DNA of 64,000 nt from Streptomyces albogriseolus (GCA_014650475.1 BMVA01000017.1:1-64000); one strand, 5' to 3'; shown: positions 47,465-56,778, counted from the first letter of the stretch. Made by a program: numbers and translations. The notes: generated by a model from the sequence alone, not told the origin.

Positions 47465-49414
47465 TCAGCGGATCGGGCGGCGCGCGTTCTCCCGGGTGGA
47501 GGGGCCGGGGGTGGCGTCGGCGATCCAGGGTCCGTCGTCGGAGGGGTCGATCACTCCGTCCTCCAGCCAGGTGTAGGAGCCGCCGAGGACGTTCTTCACG
47601 ACCTTGCGGTCGAGGTCGTCGGTGTTGCTCCAGAGCCGGCCGAAGAGTTCCTCGACGCGCAGCCGGGCCTGGTGGCAGAAGGCGTCGGCGAGCTGGTAGG
47701 CCTCGCGGCCGTGGTCGCCCCGGCTCCGCAGGAGTTCCGCGCGGACGCAGGCGGCGCTCATCGCGAACAGTTCCGCGCCGATGTCGACGATCCGGCCGAG
47801 GAAGCCCTGCTTGGTCTCCATCCGCCCCTGCCAGCGGGACATGGCGTAGAAGGTGGAGCGGGCCAGCTTGCGTGAGGTGCGCTCGACGTAGCGCAGGTGC
47901 GGCGACAGGTCGATGCCGTGCTTGAACTCGCCGTAGGAGCCCGGGAGCTGTCCGGGTCCGGCGACCAGCCTGGGCAGCCACCTGGCGTAGAAGGCGCCCG
48001 CGCTCGCGCCCGCCCGCGCCTTGTCGCCGAGGGACTTGTCGGGGTCGATGAGGTCGCCGGCGACGGACAGGTGGGCGTCGACGGCCTCGCGCGCGATCAG
48101 CAGGTGCATGATCTCGGTGGAGCCCTCGAAGATGCGGTTGATGCGCAGGTCGCGCAGCATCTGCTCGGCGGGGACCGCGCGTTCGCCGCGGGCGCGCAGC
48201 GAGTCGGCGGTCTCGAAGCCGCGGCCGCCGCGGATCTGGACCAGTTCGTCGGCCATCAGCCAGGCCATCTCGGAGCCGTAGAGCTTGGCGAGGGCGGCCT
48301 CGATGCGGATGTCGTTGCGGTCCTCGTCGGCCATCTGCGAGGACAGGTCGACCACGGCCTCCAGGGCGAAGGTGGTCGCCGCGATGAACGCGATCTTGGA
48401 GCCGACGGCCTCGTGCAGGGCGACCGGCTTGCCCCACTGCTCGCGCTCGGCGGACCACTCGCGGGCGATCTTCAGGCACCACTTGCCGGCGCCGACGCAC
48501 ATGGCGGGCAGCGAGAGCCGTCCGGTGTTGAGGGTGGTGAGGGCGATCTTGAGCCCCTGTCCCTCCTCGCCGATGCGGTGGGAGGCGGGGACGCGGACGC
48601 GGTGGAAGCGGGTGACGCCGTTCTCCAGGCCGCGCAGCCCCATGAAGGCGTTGCGGTTCTCCACGGTGACGCCCTCGGAGTCCGCCTCCACGACGAAGGC
48701 GGTGATGCCGCCCCGGTGGCCCTCGGACCTGGGGACGCGGGCCATGACGACGAGCAGGTCGGCGACCACGCCGTTGGTGGTCCACAGCTTCACGCCGTCG
48801 AGCACGTAGTCGTCGCCCTCGGGTACGGCGGTGGTGGCGAGGCGGGCCGGGTCGGAGCCGACGTCGGGCTCGGTGAGCAGGAAGGCGGAGATGTCGGTGC
48901 GGGCGCAGCGCGGCAGGAACGTCTCCTTCTGCTCGCGCGTGCCGAAGATCTTCAGCGGCTGGGGGACGCCGATCGACTGGTGCGCGGAGAGCAGGGCGCC
49001 GATGGCGGGGCTGGCGGAGCCGACCAGGGCGAGGGCCTTGTTGTAGTACACCTGGGTGAGGCCGAGGCCGCCGTACTTGATGTCGATCTTCATGCCGAGG
49101 GCGCCGAGCTCCTTGAGCCCGTTGATCACCTCGTCGGGGATGCGCGCCTCGCGTTCGATCAGGGCGCCGTCGACCCGCGTCTCGCAGAAGTCGCGCAGCT
49201 TGGCCAGGAACTCCTCGCCGCGCCGGACGTCCTCGTCGGCGGGGAGGGGGTGGGGGTGGATGAGGTCGGGCCGGAAGCGTCCGAGGAACAGTTCCTTGGC
49301 GAAGCTGGGCTTGCGCCAGTCCTGCTCCCTCGCCGCCTCGGCGACCTGCCGGGCCTCACGTTCGGTGACGGTCGGCCTGGACGGGGCCGCGGGTGTCTCG
49401 GGTACTGCGGACAT
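47465..49414 (-). CDS. Long acyl-CoA dehydrogenase
   Basis: 649 residues against about 380 for a usual family member. The core domains are intact: FLLTEPDVGSDPARLAT, the GVKLWTTNG FAD-contact region, and RIFEGSTEIMHLL near the active site. About 60 extra residues lie at the N-terminus and about 190 at the C-terminus, the latter with GRLWSNTDDLDRKVVKNV. Oxidises an acyl-CoA with electron transfer flavoprotein as acceptor; chain length and physiological substrate cannot be read from the sequence. The ATG at 49414 has GAGG 8 bases upstream; an in-frame GTG at 49423 is possible. It diverges from the LacI-type regulator and is probably not part of the sugar regulon. Confidence 0.88.
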   Translation of the reverse strand: MSAVPETPAAPSRPTVTEREARQVAEAAREQDWRKPSFAKELFLGRFRPDLIHPHPLPADEDVRRGEEFLAKLRDFCETRVDGALIEREARIPDEVINGLKELGALGMKIDIKYGGLGLTQVYYNKALALVGSASPAIGALLSAHQSIGVPQPLKIFGTREQKETFLPRCARTDISAFLLTEPDVGSDPARLATTAVPEGDDYVLDGVKLWTTNGVVADLLVVMARVPRSEGHRGGITAFVVEADSEGVTVENRNAFMGLRGLENGVTRFHRVRVPASHRIGEEGQGLKIALTTLNTGRLSLPAMCVGAGKWCLKIAREWSAEREQWGKPVALHEAVGSKIAFIAATTFALEAVVDLSSQMADEDRNDIRIEAALAKLYGSEMAWLMADELVQIRGGRGFETADSLRARGERAVPAEQMLRDLRINRIFEGSTEIMHLLIAREAVDAHLSVAGDLIDPDKSLGDKARAGASAGAFYARWLPRLVAGPGQLPGSYGEFKHGIDLSPHLRYVERTSRKLARSTFYAMSRWQGRMETKQGFLGRIVDIGAELFAMSAACVRAELLRSRGDHGREAYQLADAFCHQARLRVEELFGRLWSNTDDLDRKVVKNVLGGSYTWLEDGVIDPSDDGPWIADATPGPSTRENARRPIR

Positions 49415-49563
49415 GAGGCTCACCTCGCCGCGAATAGGATGGAGTCATTGCGGTACGGACCGGTGCTACTCGATCGTATGTACCCGATTCGTAGCGACCC
49501 CACCACCCTTCGTGCCGCCGTCCGGCCGATCCGCGCACGGCGGCGACGGCGGGGAACTCCCCC

Positions 49564-49579
49564 GTCGAAGCGCTTCGAC
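49564..49579. promoter_or_regulatory. LacI-family operator 1
   Basis: Perfect 16-bp palindrome GTCGAAGCGCTTCGAC just upstream of the candidate promoter of the LacI-type gene. It has the central CG of LacI/CebR-type operators and recurs at three other places in this window (49655, 59681, 59872). Confidence 0.75.
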
Positions 49580-49583
49580 TGTC

Positions 49584-49613
49584 TGGACATCACGACCCCG
49601 CGGAAGCTAGGGT
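49584..49613 (+). promoter_or_regulatory. Candidate promoter of the LacI-type gene
   Basis: TGGACA and TAGGGT separated by 18 bases, a good match to the vegetative Streptomyces promoter pattern, about 75 bases before the ATG. Operators lie directly upstream and about 42 bases downstream, consistent with autorepression. Confidence 0.45.
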
Positions 49614-49654
49614 CGAACCGGCTTCCACAAGCCTTTTTATCGGTCCAGCGCCCC

Positions 49655-49670
49655 GTCGAAGCGCTTCACA
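49655..49670. promoter_or_regulatory. LacI-family operator 2
   Basis: GTCGAAGCGCTTCACA, palindromic except for two bases of the right arm, 17 bases before the start codon of the LacI-type gene and thus in its 5' leader. A pair of operators in front of the repressor's own gene suggests looping or roadblock autoregulation. Confidence 0.65.
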
Positions 49671-49687
49671 TCCCTGGGAGATGCCGG

Positions 49688-50698
49688 ATGGTCACCCTCG
49701 CCGAGGTCGCCCAGCACGCCGGAGTCTCGGCGAGCACGGTGAGCTACGTCCTCAGCGGCAAGCGGTCCATCTCCGCGACCACCCGGCAGCGCGTCGAGCG
49801 CTCCATCCGTGAGCTCGGCTACCACCCCAACGCGGGCGCCCGCGCCCTTGCCAGCAGCAGGTCCAACGTCATCGCCCTGATGGTGCCGCTGCGGACCGAC
49901 ATGTACGTGCCGGTGATGATGGAGATCGCCATAGCGGTCGCCACCACCGCCCGCACCCACGGCTACGACGTGCTGCTGCTCACCGGCGAGGAGGGCCCGG
50001 ACGCGGTCCGCCGGGTCGCCGGAAGCGGACTCGCCGACGGCATGATCCTCATGGACGTCGAGCTGGACGACGAACGCCTGCCACTGCTGCGGGAGTCCGC
50101 CCAGCCGGCCGTGCTGATCGGCCTGCCCGCCGACACCACCGGGCTGACCTGCGTGGACCTCGACTTCCGGGCGACCGGCGCGCTCTGTGTGGAGCACCTG
50201 GCCGGGCTGGGCCACCGGGACGTCGCCGTCATCGGCGAGGCCCCGGCGGTCTACGAGCGGCACACCGGTTTCGCCGAGCGCACCCTGGACGGGCTGCGCT
50301 CGGCCGCCCGGGAGACCGGGCTGCGGCTGCTGCACCGCCCCTGCGAGGGCGGGTACGACGCGACGGCCGTCACGGTCGCCCGGATCCTCGACGAACGCCC
50401 GGACACCACGGGCTTCGTGGTGCAGAACGAGGCGGCGGTCGAGCCGCTGCTCGCCCTGCTGCGGCAGCAGGGCCGGGCCGTGCCGGAGGACGTCTCGGTG
50501 GTCGCGGTCTGCCCGGAACAGGTCGCCGTCCAGGCGTCGGTGCGGCTGACGTCGGTGTCCCTGCCCGCCCAGGAGATGGGCCGGCACGCCGTGGAGCAGC
50601 TGGTCGCCAAGCTCGACGGGCGGGGCGGCGACGAGGTCGTGCTGCTGCCGCCCGAGCTGACGGTCCGGGCGAGTTCGGGACCCGCGCCGGTGCGCTGA
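49688..50698 (+). CDS. LacI-family transcriptional repressor of the polysaccharide locus
   Basis: 336 residues. N-terminal LacI helix-turn-helix (residues about 3-26: TLAEVAQHAGVSASTVSYVL, the recognition-helix SASTVSYVLSG), hinge region with RALASSRSNVIA containing the minor-groove Leu-Ala pair, then a periplasmic-binding-protein-like effector domain (VIALMVPLRTDMYVPVM onward). Expected to bind the GTCGAAGCGCTTCGAC operators found at its own gene, the sugar importer and the GH3 gene, and to release them when a sugar is bound. The ATG at 49688 has GGGAG 8 bases upstream. A bidirectional terminator separates it from the convergent GH12 gene. Confidence 0.88.
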   Translation: MVTLAEVAQHAGVSASTVSYVLSGKRSISATTRQRVERSIRELGYHPNAGARALASSRSNVIALMVPLRTDMYVPVMMEIAIAVATTARTHGYDVLLLTGEEGPDAVRRVAGSGLADGMILMDVELDDERLPLLRESAQPAVLIGLPADTTGLTCVDLDFRATGALCVEHLAGLGHRDVAVIGEAPAVYERHTGFAERTLDGLRSAARETGLRLLHRPCEGGYDATAVTVARILDERPDTTGFVVQNEAAVEPLLALLRQQGRAVPEDVSVVAVCPEQVAVQASVRLTSVSLPAQEMGRHAVEQLVAKLDGRGGDEVVLLPPELTVRASSGPAPVR

Positions 50699-50702
50699 CC
50701 GG

Positions 50703-50738
50703 CCCTGTGCCGTCCGCACCGGTACGGACGGCGCAGGG
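50703..50738. terminator. Bidirectional terminator between the regulator and the GH12 gene
   Basis: Inverted repeat CCCTGTGCCGTCCG / CGGACGGCGCAGGG with one G-T pair and an 8-base loop between the convergent stops of the LacI-type and GH12 genes. Confidence 0.75.
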
Positions 50739-50752
50739 GGTGTGCCGTGCGG

Positions 50753-51466
50753 TCAGCCGCCCGAGACGGTCAGGCGGTCGGTGCGGAAGTCGAGGCCGCC
50801 GGCGGACGAGGTGATCTCGTAGCCGAACTGCACGTCGCCGATGGTCTCGTTGCCCATCCAGGCCTTGGTGTCCTTGATCCACTTCAGGACGGGCAGGATG
50901 TCGACGGTGCCGGACGTCGAGTCGGACGTGCGCAGGAACGAGAAGACCTCGTTGGCGCCGTTGTTCCCCTTGTAGACGTTCCAGGTGTGGCCGCCCAGGC
51001 TCACGGTGCCCTGCGCGGTGCCGAGCGGACCGACGGCGCCGTGGTGGTTGACCCACAGCATGATCTCGTAGTCGTAGTCCGTGTCCCAGATGTCGTACGA
51101 GGTGTTGTACGCGCCCGCGGACGGGACGGTGACCCGGTAGCTGCTGGTGAGCGACGTCAGCGAGGAGATCGGCTTGTTGATCACCTTCTTGCTGTTCGGG
51201 TAGGACTTGATGCCGCCGGTGTTCGGGTGGTCGGCCCAGACGCCCCAGTTGGTGCCGGAGTTGGCCCAGACGCACTGGGAGCCGGCGCCGGAGCCCCAGA
51301 TGTTGTTGTAGAGGATGTAGCCGTCCAGGGTGGTGTTGCCCCACTGGTCGCAGGAGTTCCAGACGGCGGCGTGCGCGGGCGCGGAGGCCGCTCCGACCGT
51401 CGCGCCGAAGGCGAGGACGGGGACGGTCAGCGCCCGGACGATCCCGCGCAGGGTTTTCGATGCCAT
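50753..51466 (-). CDS. Secreted GH12 endoglucanase / xyloglucanase
   Basis: 237 residues. Signal peptide ending AHA before AVWNSCDQWG; the mature domain is a complete single-domain GH12 jelly roll. Catalytic Glu residues are visible as YEIMLW (E134, nucleophile) and QFGYEIT (E217, acid/base). GH12 enzymes cut beta-1,4-glucan backbones, several being specific for xyloglucan. No carbohydrate-binding module follows. It is the only clearly secreted enzyme in the locus, suited to degrade polymer outside the cell for uptake by the linked importer. ATG 51466 with AAGGA upstream. It lies 34 bases behind the GH95 gene in one unit with GH42. Confidence 0.9.
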   Translation of the reverse strand: MASKTLRGIVRALTVPVLAFGATVGAASAPAHAAVWNSCDQWGNTTLDGYILYNNIWGSGAGSQCVWANSGTNWGVWADHPNTGGIKSYPNSKKVINKPISSLTSLTSSYRVTVPSAGAYNTSYDIWDTDYDYEIMLWVNHHGAVGPLGTAQGTVSLGGHTWNVYKGNNGANEVFSFLRTSDSTSGTVDILPVLKWIKDTKAWMGNETIGDVQFGYEITSSAGGLDFRTDRLTVSGG

Positions 51467-51500
51467 GGTGTTCCTTCCATGGGTGGGGGGACGTGCCTGG

Positions 51501-53714
51501 TCATCGCGTCGCCGCCGGCAGCGGGACGACGCGTTCTCCGCCGGCGACCAGGTCGAGCGGCTCGGCGCCGGCGGAAGTCCACAGGGTGATGCGGGCCGTG
51601 CGGCCGGGCCGGAGCACGGCGGTGCCGCCGTCCGGCGTCCAGGTGAGGTCGAGGGCGGCGCCGAAGCGGGTGCGGATCCCGGTCAGCCGGCCGCTCGGGA
51701 GCGCGGGGAGCGGGGCCGGCAGCAGCACCAGCCGGTCCGGGGCGGACTGCACGAGCGCCTCGATCAGCACGGCGGGCAGGGTGTGGGCGGCGTCGGCGTT
51801 GTAGACGTTCCGCCGCGGATAGTGGGCGCTCATCAGGGAGTCGTGGAAGAAGTCGCCGTCGAGCACCCGGCCGAGCGCGTCGGCGACCCGCCTCCCGTCC
51901 CGGAGCCGGGCGGCGATCAGGGCGTGGTGCAGATGGCCGTGCGCGGAGTCGTTCTCGGGGCCGCGCAGTTCCAGGGCACGGTGGGCCGCGGCGGCGAGCT
52001 CGGGGGTGTCGTAGGGGGTGATCTCGTCCAGCGGCCAGACGCCGTAGAGGTGGCTGAGGTGGCGGTGGTCGTAGGTGTCCTCCAGGCCGGGCCAGGCCCA
52101 TTCCGCCAGCGCCCCGTCGGCGTTGACGCGGTGCGGGGGCAGCCGGTCGGCGAGGGCGCGCAGGTGGTCGGCGCGGTCCGGGTGGTACGCGGCCGCGGTG
52201 TGCAGGGCGTGACGGGCGGCGGAGAGGTCCATGGCCGCGTTCAGCGCGCCCCAGCCGCCGTTCGCCGGACGGTTCTCGGGCGAGTAGGAGGGGACGACGA
52301 CCAGCCGGCCGTCGGGGCCGGTGCGGGTGAGGAAGTCCTCGTAGAAGTCGGCGACTTCGGCGAGCGCGGCGGCGGTGCGCGGGGTGCGGGCGCCGTAGGT
52401 CTCGTCGTGGTCGACGAGCGGCTTGAGCAGCCAGTCGGCGCCAGCCGTCCACAGATGCAGGGGGTACTCGCGGCTGAAGTGGTAGCTGTGCCCCGACTCG
52501 CCGTCGGTGTGCGCGGGCGCGACCACGCCCCGGGCGCCGAAGACCGCGCGGGCGTTGTCACGCCAGTGGGGCAACTGCCCCTGGATGAAGCACGCCAGGG
52601 ACTCTGTGACCTCCGGGAGGGCGGCCGCGGCGGCGGACGCGGTCTGGAGGTTGAGGTTGGCGTCCAGGGTGAAGGCGCCCGACCAGGCGGTGTCCCAGTC
52701 GCCGGTCCACAGTCCGGTGAGCCGGGGCGGGAACAGCCCGCCGGCCGACAGCAGGTGATAACGGCCGGCCGCGAACAGCCGCTCCAGCAGTGCGGTGCTC
52801 CGCGGCCGGGTGAGCAACGCCGAGCCGGGCAGCGCCCGTTCCGCGGGTTCCGCGGCCAGGTCGAGGGTGACGCGCTTGTACGCGGTGCGGTGCAGGGCCA
52901 GATGCCGGGCGAGCAGCGTGTCGTACGCCGGCTCGTCCGTGGCGAGCAGGTCGCGCAGGGCGCGGCCCTCGGCGACCACGTCCGCCTCACCGGTGTGCCG
53001 CAGCACCCGGGTGAGCAGCAGGATCGAGCGGGCGCCGGTGACGCGCGCCCCGGGCGGGGCGAGTTCGGTCCGCCCGCCGGTGACGGCCGCCACGGTCACC
53101 CCGGTGTACGCGAGGTCGCTGCCGGGGTAGCGGGCCCGCAGGCTGAGCAGGACGCCCTCCGGGGTGAGGACGGCGCCGTGTCCGACGCGCAGGTCGTCGG
53201 GCGCGTTCGGCAGCCGGTGGTCCAGGGAGAGGCGCAGGGTGAGATCGCGGCCGGTGACGTGCTGGACGATCACGTCGTCGGCGCGGGAGACGAAGACACG
53301 GCTGGAGCGGTCGCCGTGGCGGGCGGTGGCCTCGCCGGTGGCGAAGTCCAGCTCGCGGCGGTAGCCGGTCAGGCCGGCTGCCTGGTGGCGCAGGCGGATC
53401 CGGAAGGCGGGGTGGAAGGGCCGGACCCACTGGAGCGGGCGTCCGTCGGTGAAGTCCTCGGCGGCGGTGAGGTCGCCGGAGAGCAGCCGGTCCTGGACGT
53501 CGGGGAGCGCGTCGGCCAGCAGGGGCGGCAGCCGGTGCCGGCCGCCCGCGTCGTCGTTCGGGCGGACGAGGGTGTGGTGGGTGACGACGGTCCGGTCGTC
53601 GTCCGGATCACCGAGGACGAGGGCGCCGTGCCGGCCGTTGCCGCACAGGAAGGCGTCCTCCCAGCGGGCGGCCGGCCGGGGCTCCCAGGTGCCGTGCACG
53701 GGTCCGGCGGTCAT
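51501..53714 (-). CDS. GH95 glycosidase (alpha-L-fucosidase or alpha-L-galactosidase)
   Basis: 737 residues, no signal peptide, so cytoplasmic. GH95 layout: N-terminal beta domain (WEDAFLCGNGRHGALVLG), (alpha/alpha)6 barrel, and C-terminal domain. Known motifs are seen: the paired Asn of LDANLNLQ, the acid-containing VPSYSPENRP and the DHRHLSHLYGVWP stretch with the base. GH95 enzymes remove alpha-1,2-linked L-fucose, or L-galactose in some plant xyloglucans; the YW normally following the Asn pair is missing, hinting at altered specificity. Its ATG overlaps the stop of the GH42 gene (ATGA). It fits removal of the outermost sugar of xyloglucan side chains. Confidence 0.85.
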   Translation of the reverse strand: MTAGPVHGTWEPRPAARWEDAFLCGNGRHGALVLGDPDDDRTVVTHHTLVRPNDDAGGRHRLPPLLADALPDVQDRLLSGDLTAAEDFTDGRPLQWVRPFHPAFRIRLRHQAAGLTGYRRELDFATGEATARHGDRSSRVFVSRADDVIVQHVTGRDLTLRLSLDHRLPNAPDDLRVGHGAVLTPEGVLLSLRARYPGSDLAYTGVTVAAVTGGRTELAPPGARVTGARSILLLTRVLRHTGEADVVAEGRALRDLLATDEPAYDTLLARHLALHRTAYKRVTLDLAAEPAERALPGSALLTRPRSTALLERLFAAGRYHLLSAGGLFPPRLTGLWTGDWDTAWSGAFTLDANLNLQTASAAAAALPEVTESLACFIQGQLPHWRDNARAVFGARGVVAPAHTDGESGHSYHFSREYPLHLWTAGADWLLKPLVDHDETYGARTPRTAAALAEVADFYEDFLTRTGPDGRLVVVPSYSPENRPANGGWGALNAAMDLSAARHALHTAAAYHPDRADHLRALADRLPPHRVNADGALAEWAWPGLEDTYDHRHLSHLYGVWPLDEITPYDTPELAAAAHRALELRGPENDSAHGHLHHALIAARLRDGRRVADALGRVLDGDFFHDSLMSAHYPRRNVYNADAAHTLPAVLIEALVQSAPDRLVLLPAPLPALPSGRLTGIRTRFGAALDLTWTPDGGTAVLRPGRTARITLWTSAGAEPLDLVAGGERVVPLPAATR

Positions 53715-55681
53715 GGCGCGAGCACCGCCACGCCGTAGCGGCCGAGGGTGACCCGGTCGGTGACGGTGACGCCGGTGAGCAGGTCGCGATGGGTGCCGGG
53801 GACGTCCACGGTGACCTCGTCCCGGCCGTGGTGCAGCAGGAACAGCAGCCCGCCCCGGCGCACGGCCTCCACCGCGTCCGGGAGCCCGTCCAGCACCGGC
53901 CGCGCCCCCGCCCCGGCGGCGACGCGGACGAGCAGGTCCCGCAGGGCGTCGGGCTCGGGGAGGGTGGAGACGTACCAGGCGCGGCCCTTGCGGAGCACGG
54001 CGGGCAGTCCGGCCAGCTCGCCGCCCCGGTACGCGAGGGTCTCGTCGGCGGTGCCGTCGGGTTCCAGTTCCTCGGACCACAGGGTGCCGCGCAGGCCGCC
54101 CTCCGCCTCCACGGTCGCGCCCGGCTCCAGCGGCCACCACTCGTGCAGGGTGCGGATGCCGAAGAGGGCGCGCAGCCGCTCGTCCATGCCGCCGGGCCGC
54201 ACCCGGTCGTCCTCGTCCACGACGCCGGTGCCGAAGCCGCAGACCAGGGTGCCGCCGCCGCGCACGTACGCCACCAGGTTGTCCGCGGCCCGGTCGGTGA
54301 GGAGGTGCAGTTGGGGGACGACGACCATCCGGTATCCGGTGAGGTCGTGCTCGGGGTGGGCGACGTCCGTGGTGAGGTGGCCCCGCCACAGGGCGCGGTG
54401 CCAGGCGCCGAGGATCTCGGCGTGGCCGGTCTCCCGGGAGGGGCGGCCCTCCTGGTCGCTGGCCCACCAGGCGTGCCAGTCGTGCAGCACGGCGACCTCG
54501 GCGGTGACGGCGCCGCCGACGACGTGCGGGGCGATCCGCGCCAGGTCCGCGCCGAGCCGGCGTACTTCCTGGTGGGCACGGCCGTCCGGGCCGGCGTGGC
54601 CGAGCATGCCGGAGTGGAACTTCTCGGCGCCCTGCCGGGACTGCCTCCACTGGAAGCAGCAGACGGCGTCCGCGCCGCGCGCCACGGCCTGGAGGGACCA
54701 CAGGCGGTTCAGGCCGCGCGGCTTGGGGCGGTTCACCGGCCGCCAGTTGACCGCGCCGGCCGCCTGTTCCATGAGCATCCACGGGCCGCGCGCCTGCGAG
54801 CGGGTCATGTCCTGCACGAGCGCGCCGTGCTGCGCGCCGAAGGGGTCGTCCGGGTCGGGGTAGAGGTCGACGGAGACGACGTCCTCCTCCTCGGCCCAGC
54901 GCCAGGCGTCCTGCCCGGACCACAGCGGCATGAAGTTGGTGGTGACCGGGAGGTGCGGGGTGTGCCGGCGGACGATGTCGCGCTCGGCGGTGAAGCACTC
55001 CAGGAGCATGTCGGAGGTGAAGCGCCGGAAGTCCAGCACCTGCGCGGGGTTCTTCAGGTAATGGGTGCGCCGGGGCGGCAGCACCTCCGCCCAGTCGCCG
55101 TAGGTCTGGCTCCAGAAGGCGGTGCCCCAGGCGGTGTTGAGGGCGTCGAGGGTGCCGTAACGGTGCCGCAGCCAGGTGCGGAAGCGGGCGGCGGCCTCGT
55201 CGCCGTGGTCGTAGGTGCAGTACTCGTTGTTGATGTGCCACAGGGTGAGCGCCGGGTGGCCGGCGTAGCGGGCGGCCAGGTCCTCGGTGATCGCGGCGGC
55301 GAGGCGCCGGTAGGTGGCGCTGGAGTGGGAGAAGTGCTGGCGTCCGCCCCACAGTTCGGTGTGGCCGTCGGCGTCGACCGGCAGCGTGTCCGGGTGCAGC
55401 CGGCCCATCCACGGCGGCGGGGAGGCGGTGGGGGTGGCGAGGACGACCCCGATGCCGTGGTCGTGCGCCAGGTCCATCAGCCGGTCCAGCCAGCCGAAGT
55501 CCCGCTCGCCCGGCCGGGGTTCGATCCGGGACCAGGAGAAGACGCCGAGGGTCACGGAGTTGACCCCCGCCTCGCGCATCAGGCGGACGTCCTCCTCCCA
55601 GGTCTCCTCGGGCCACTGCTCGGGGTTCCAGTCGCCGCCGTAGAGGACGCGGCCGCGGGTGACGTCGTCCAGGCGGGGCAT
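53711..55681 (-). CDS. GH42 beta-galactosidase
   Basis: 656 residues, cytoplasmic. GH42 TIM barrel beginning VLYGGDWNPEQWPEETW; the acid/base Glu in WHINNEYCT and the nucleophile in WMLMEQAAGAVNW are visible; middle trimerisation domain with VVVPQLHLLTD and a C-terminal beta domain follow. Cleaves beta-D-galactosides; in this context it could remove galactose from xyloglucan side chains after the GH95 enzyme. ATG 55681 with GGGGA upstream. A strong hairpin separates it from the permease gene upstream on the same strand, and its stop overlaps the GH95 gene. Confidence 0.9.
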   Translation of the reverse strand: MPRLDDVTRGRVLYGGDWNPEQWPEETWEEDVRLMREAGVNSVTLGVFSWSRIEPRPGERDFGWLDRLMDLAHDHGIGVVLATPTASPPPWMGRLHPDTLPVDADGHTELWGGRQHFSHSSATYRRLAAAITEDLAARYAGHPALTLWHINNEYCTYDHGDEAAARFRTWLRHRYGTLDALNTAWGTAFWSQTYGDWAEVLPPRRTHYLKNPAQVLDFRRFTSDMLLECFTAERDIVRRHTPHLPVTTNFMPLWSGQDAWRWAEEEDVVSVDLYPDPDDPFGAQHGALVQDMTRSQARGPWMLMEQAAGAVNWRPVNRPKPRGLNRLWSLQAVARGADAVCCFQWRQSRQGAEKFHSGMLGHAGPDGRAHQEVRRLGADLARIAPHVVGGAVTAEVAVLHDWHAWWASDQEGRPSRETGHAEILGAWHRALWRGHLTTDVAHPEHDLTGYRMVVVPQLHLLTDRAADNLVAYVRGGGTLVCGFGTGVVDEDDRVRPGGMDERLRALFGIRTLHEWWPLEPGATVEAEGGLRGTLWSEELEPDGTADETLAYRGGELAGLPAVLRKGRAWYVSTLPEPDALRDLLVRVAAGAGARPVLDGLPDAVEAVRRGGLLFLLHHGRDEVTVDVPGTHRDLLTGVTVTDRVTLGRYGVAVLAP

Positions 55682-55787
55682 CAGACGGTCCCCCGGGGTC
55701 GGACGGCGGGCGCGGCGCACCGGCGGGCAGAGGGCACGAGCATGTCAGGTCCTCGGGGCAAGGGGCGGACGGAGGGGATGCGCGCGG

Positions 55788-55815
55788 GTGCGGGACGCCC
55801 GGAGGCGTCCCGCAC
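55788..55815 (-). terminator. Hairpin between importer and glycosidase genes
   Basis: Perfect 12-bp arms GTGCGGGACGCC / GGCGTCCCGCAC with a 4-base loop, 7 bases after the permease stop. It could reduce readthrough from the importer genes into GH42-GH95-GH12, or protect the importer mRNA 3' end. Confidence 0.7.
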
Positions 55816-55821
55816 AGGGGG

Positions 55822-56778
55822 TCACCCCTTGACCGCGCCGGTGAGCATCCCCTTCTTGAAGTGCTTCTGGACGAAGGGCGAGAGCACGGCCACCGGCAGC
55901 AGGGCCAGCACCATCACGGCCATCTGGATGGCCAGCGGCGACAGCTGTCCCGTGTTGATCTGTGCGGAAAGACCGACGGGCCGCTCCTGCTTCTGCACGA
56001 GCTGGATCATGACGTTCTGCAGCGGCATCATGTCCTGGTCGGTCAGGTAGATGGAGGCGTTGAACCAGGCGCTCCAGTAGCCCACCGCGTAGAACAGGGA
56101 GATCACCGCGATGACCGCGCGGGACAGCGGCATCACGATGCGGAACAGGATGCGCCACTCCCCCGCCCCGTCGATGCGGGCGCTGTCGACGAGTTCCTGC
56201 GAGATGTTCATGAAGAACGCGCGCAGGACCAGGATGTTGAAGACGCTCACCGCGCTCGGCAGGATCAGCGCCAGATAGGTGTCGGTCAGTCCGAGCGCCT
56301 GCACCAGCAGGTAGGTCGGGATGAGGCCGGCGCCGAAGAACATGGTGGCGAGCAGGGTCATCAGGATCCAGCTGTGCCCCAGCGAGCCGCTGCGGGAGAG
56401 GCCGTAGGCGCACAGCACCGACACGGCCATGCTGAACAGCGTGCCGACGACGGTGACGCCGATGCTGACCAGGGCGGCGCGCTGCACCTGCCCGCCGCCG
56501 AGGAGTTCCTGGTAGGCGACGAAGGTGATGCCCTTGGGGATCACCACGAGGCCGCCCGCCTCGTCGATGGTCCGCTTGGTCTGCAGACTGGTGACGATCA
56601 CGATCCACAGCGGGAAGAGGATGGCCAGGCAGGCGAGGCCCAGGGCGATCCCCTTGCCGGCCTGTCCGGCGCGGGACGGCTCCTCCTCCCACACCGGGCG
56701 GGGCGGCGCGGACCAGCGGCCGGGCCTTTTCTCCCGGGTCTTCCCCTGGTCCGGACGGGTGCCGAGAACAGCGGTCAT
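55822..56778 (-). CDS. Sugar ABC transporter permease (LplC/MalG type)
   Basis: 318 residues, six membrane segments. EAA loop DSARIDGAGEWRILFRIVMPL couples to the ATPase (partly shown). Members of this subgroup, with a large LplA-type binding protein, usually carry complex oligosaccharides. No ATPase gene is in the locus; a shared MsiK-type ATPase encoded elsewhere is likely in Streptomyces. ATG 56778 overlaps the stop of the other permease. Confidence 0.9.
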   Translation of the reverse strand: MTAVLGTRPDQGKTREKRPGRWSAPPRPVWEEEPSRAGQAGKGIALGLACLAILFPLWIVIVTSLQTKRTIDEAGGLVVIPKGITFVAYQELLGGGQVQRAALVSIGVTVVGTLFSMAVSVLCAYGLSRSGSLGHSWILMTLLATMFFGAGLIPTYLLVQALGLTDTYLALILPSAVSVFNILVLRAFFMNISQELVDSARIDGAGEWRILFRIVMPLSRAVIAVISLFYAVGYWSAWFNASIYLTDQDMMPLQNVMIQLVQKQERPVGLSAQINTGQLSPLAIQMAVMVLALLPVAVLSPFVQKHFKKGMLTGAVKG

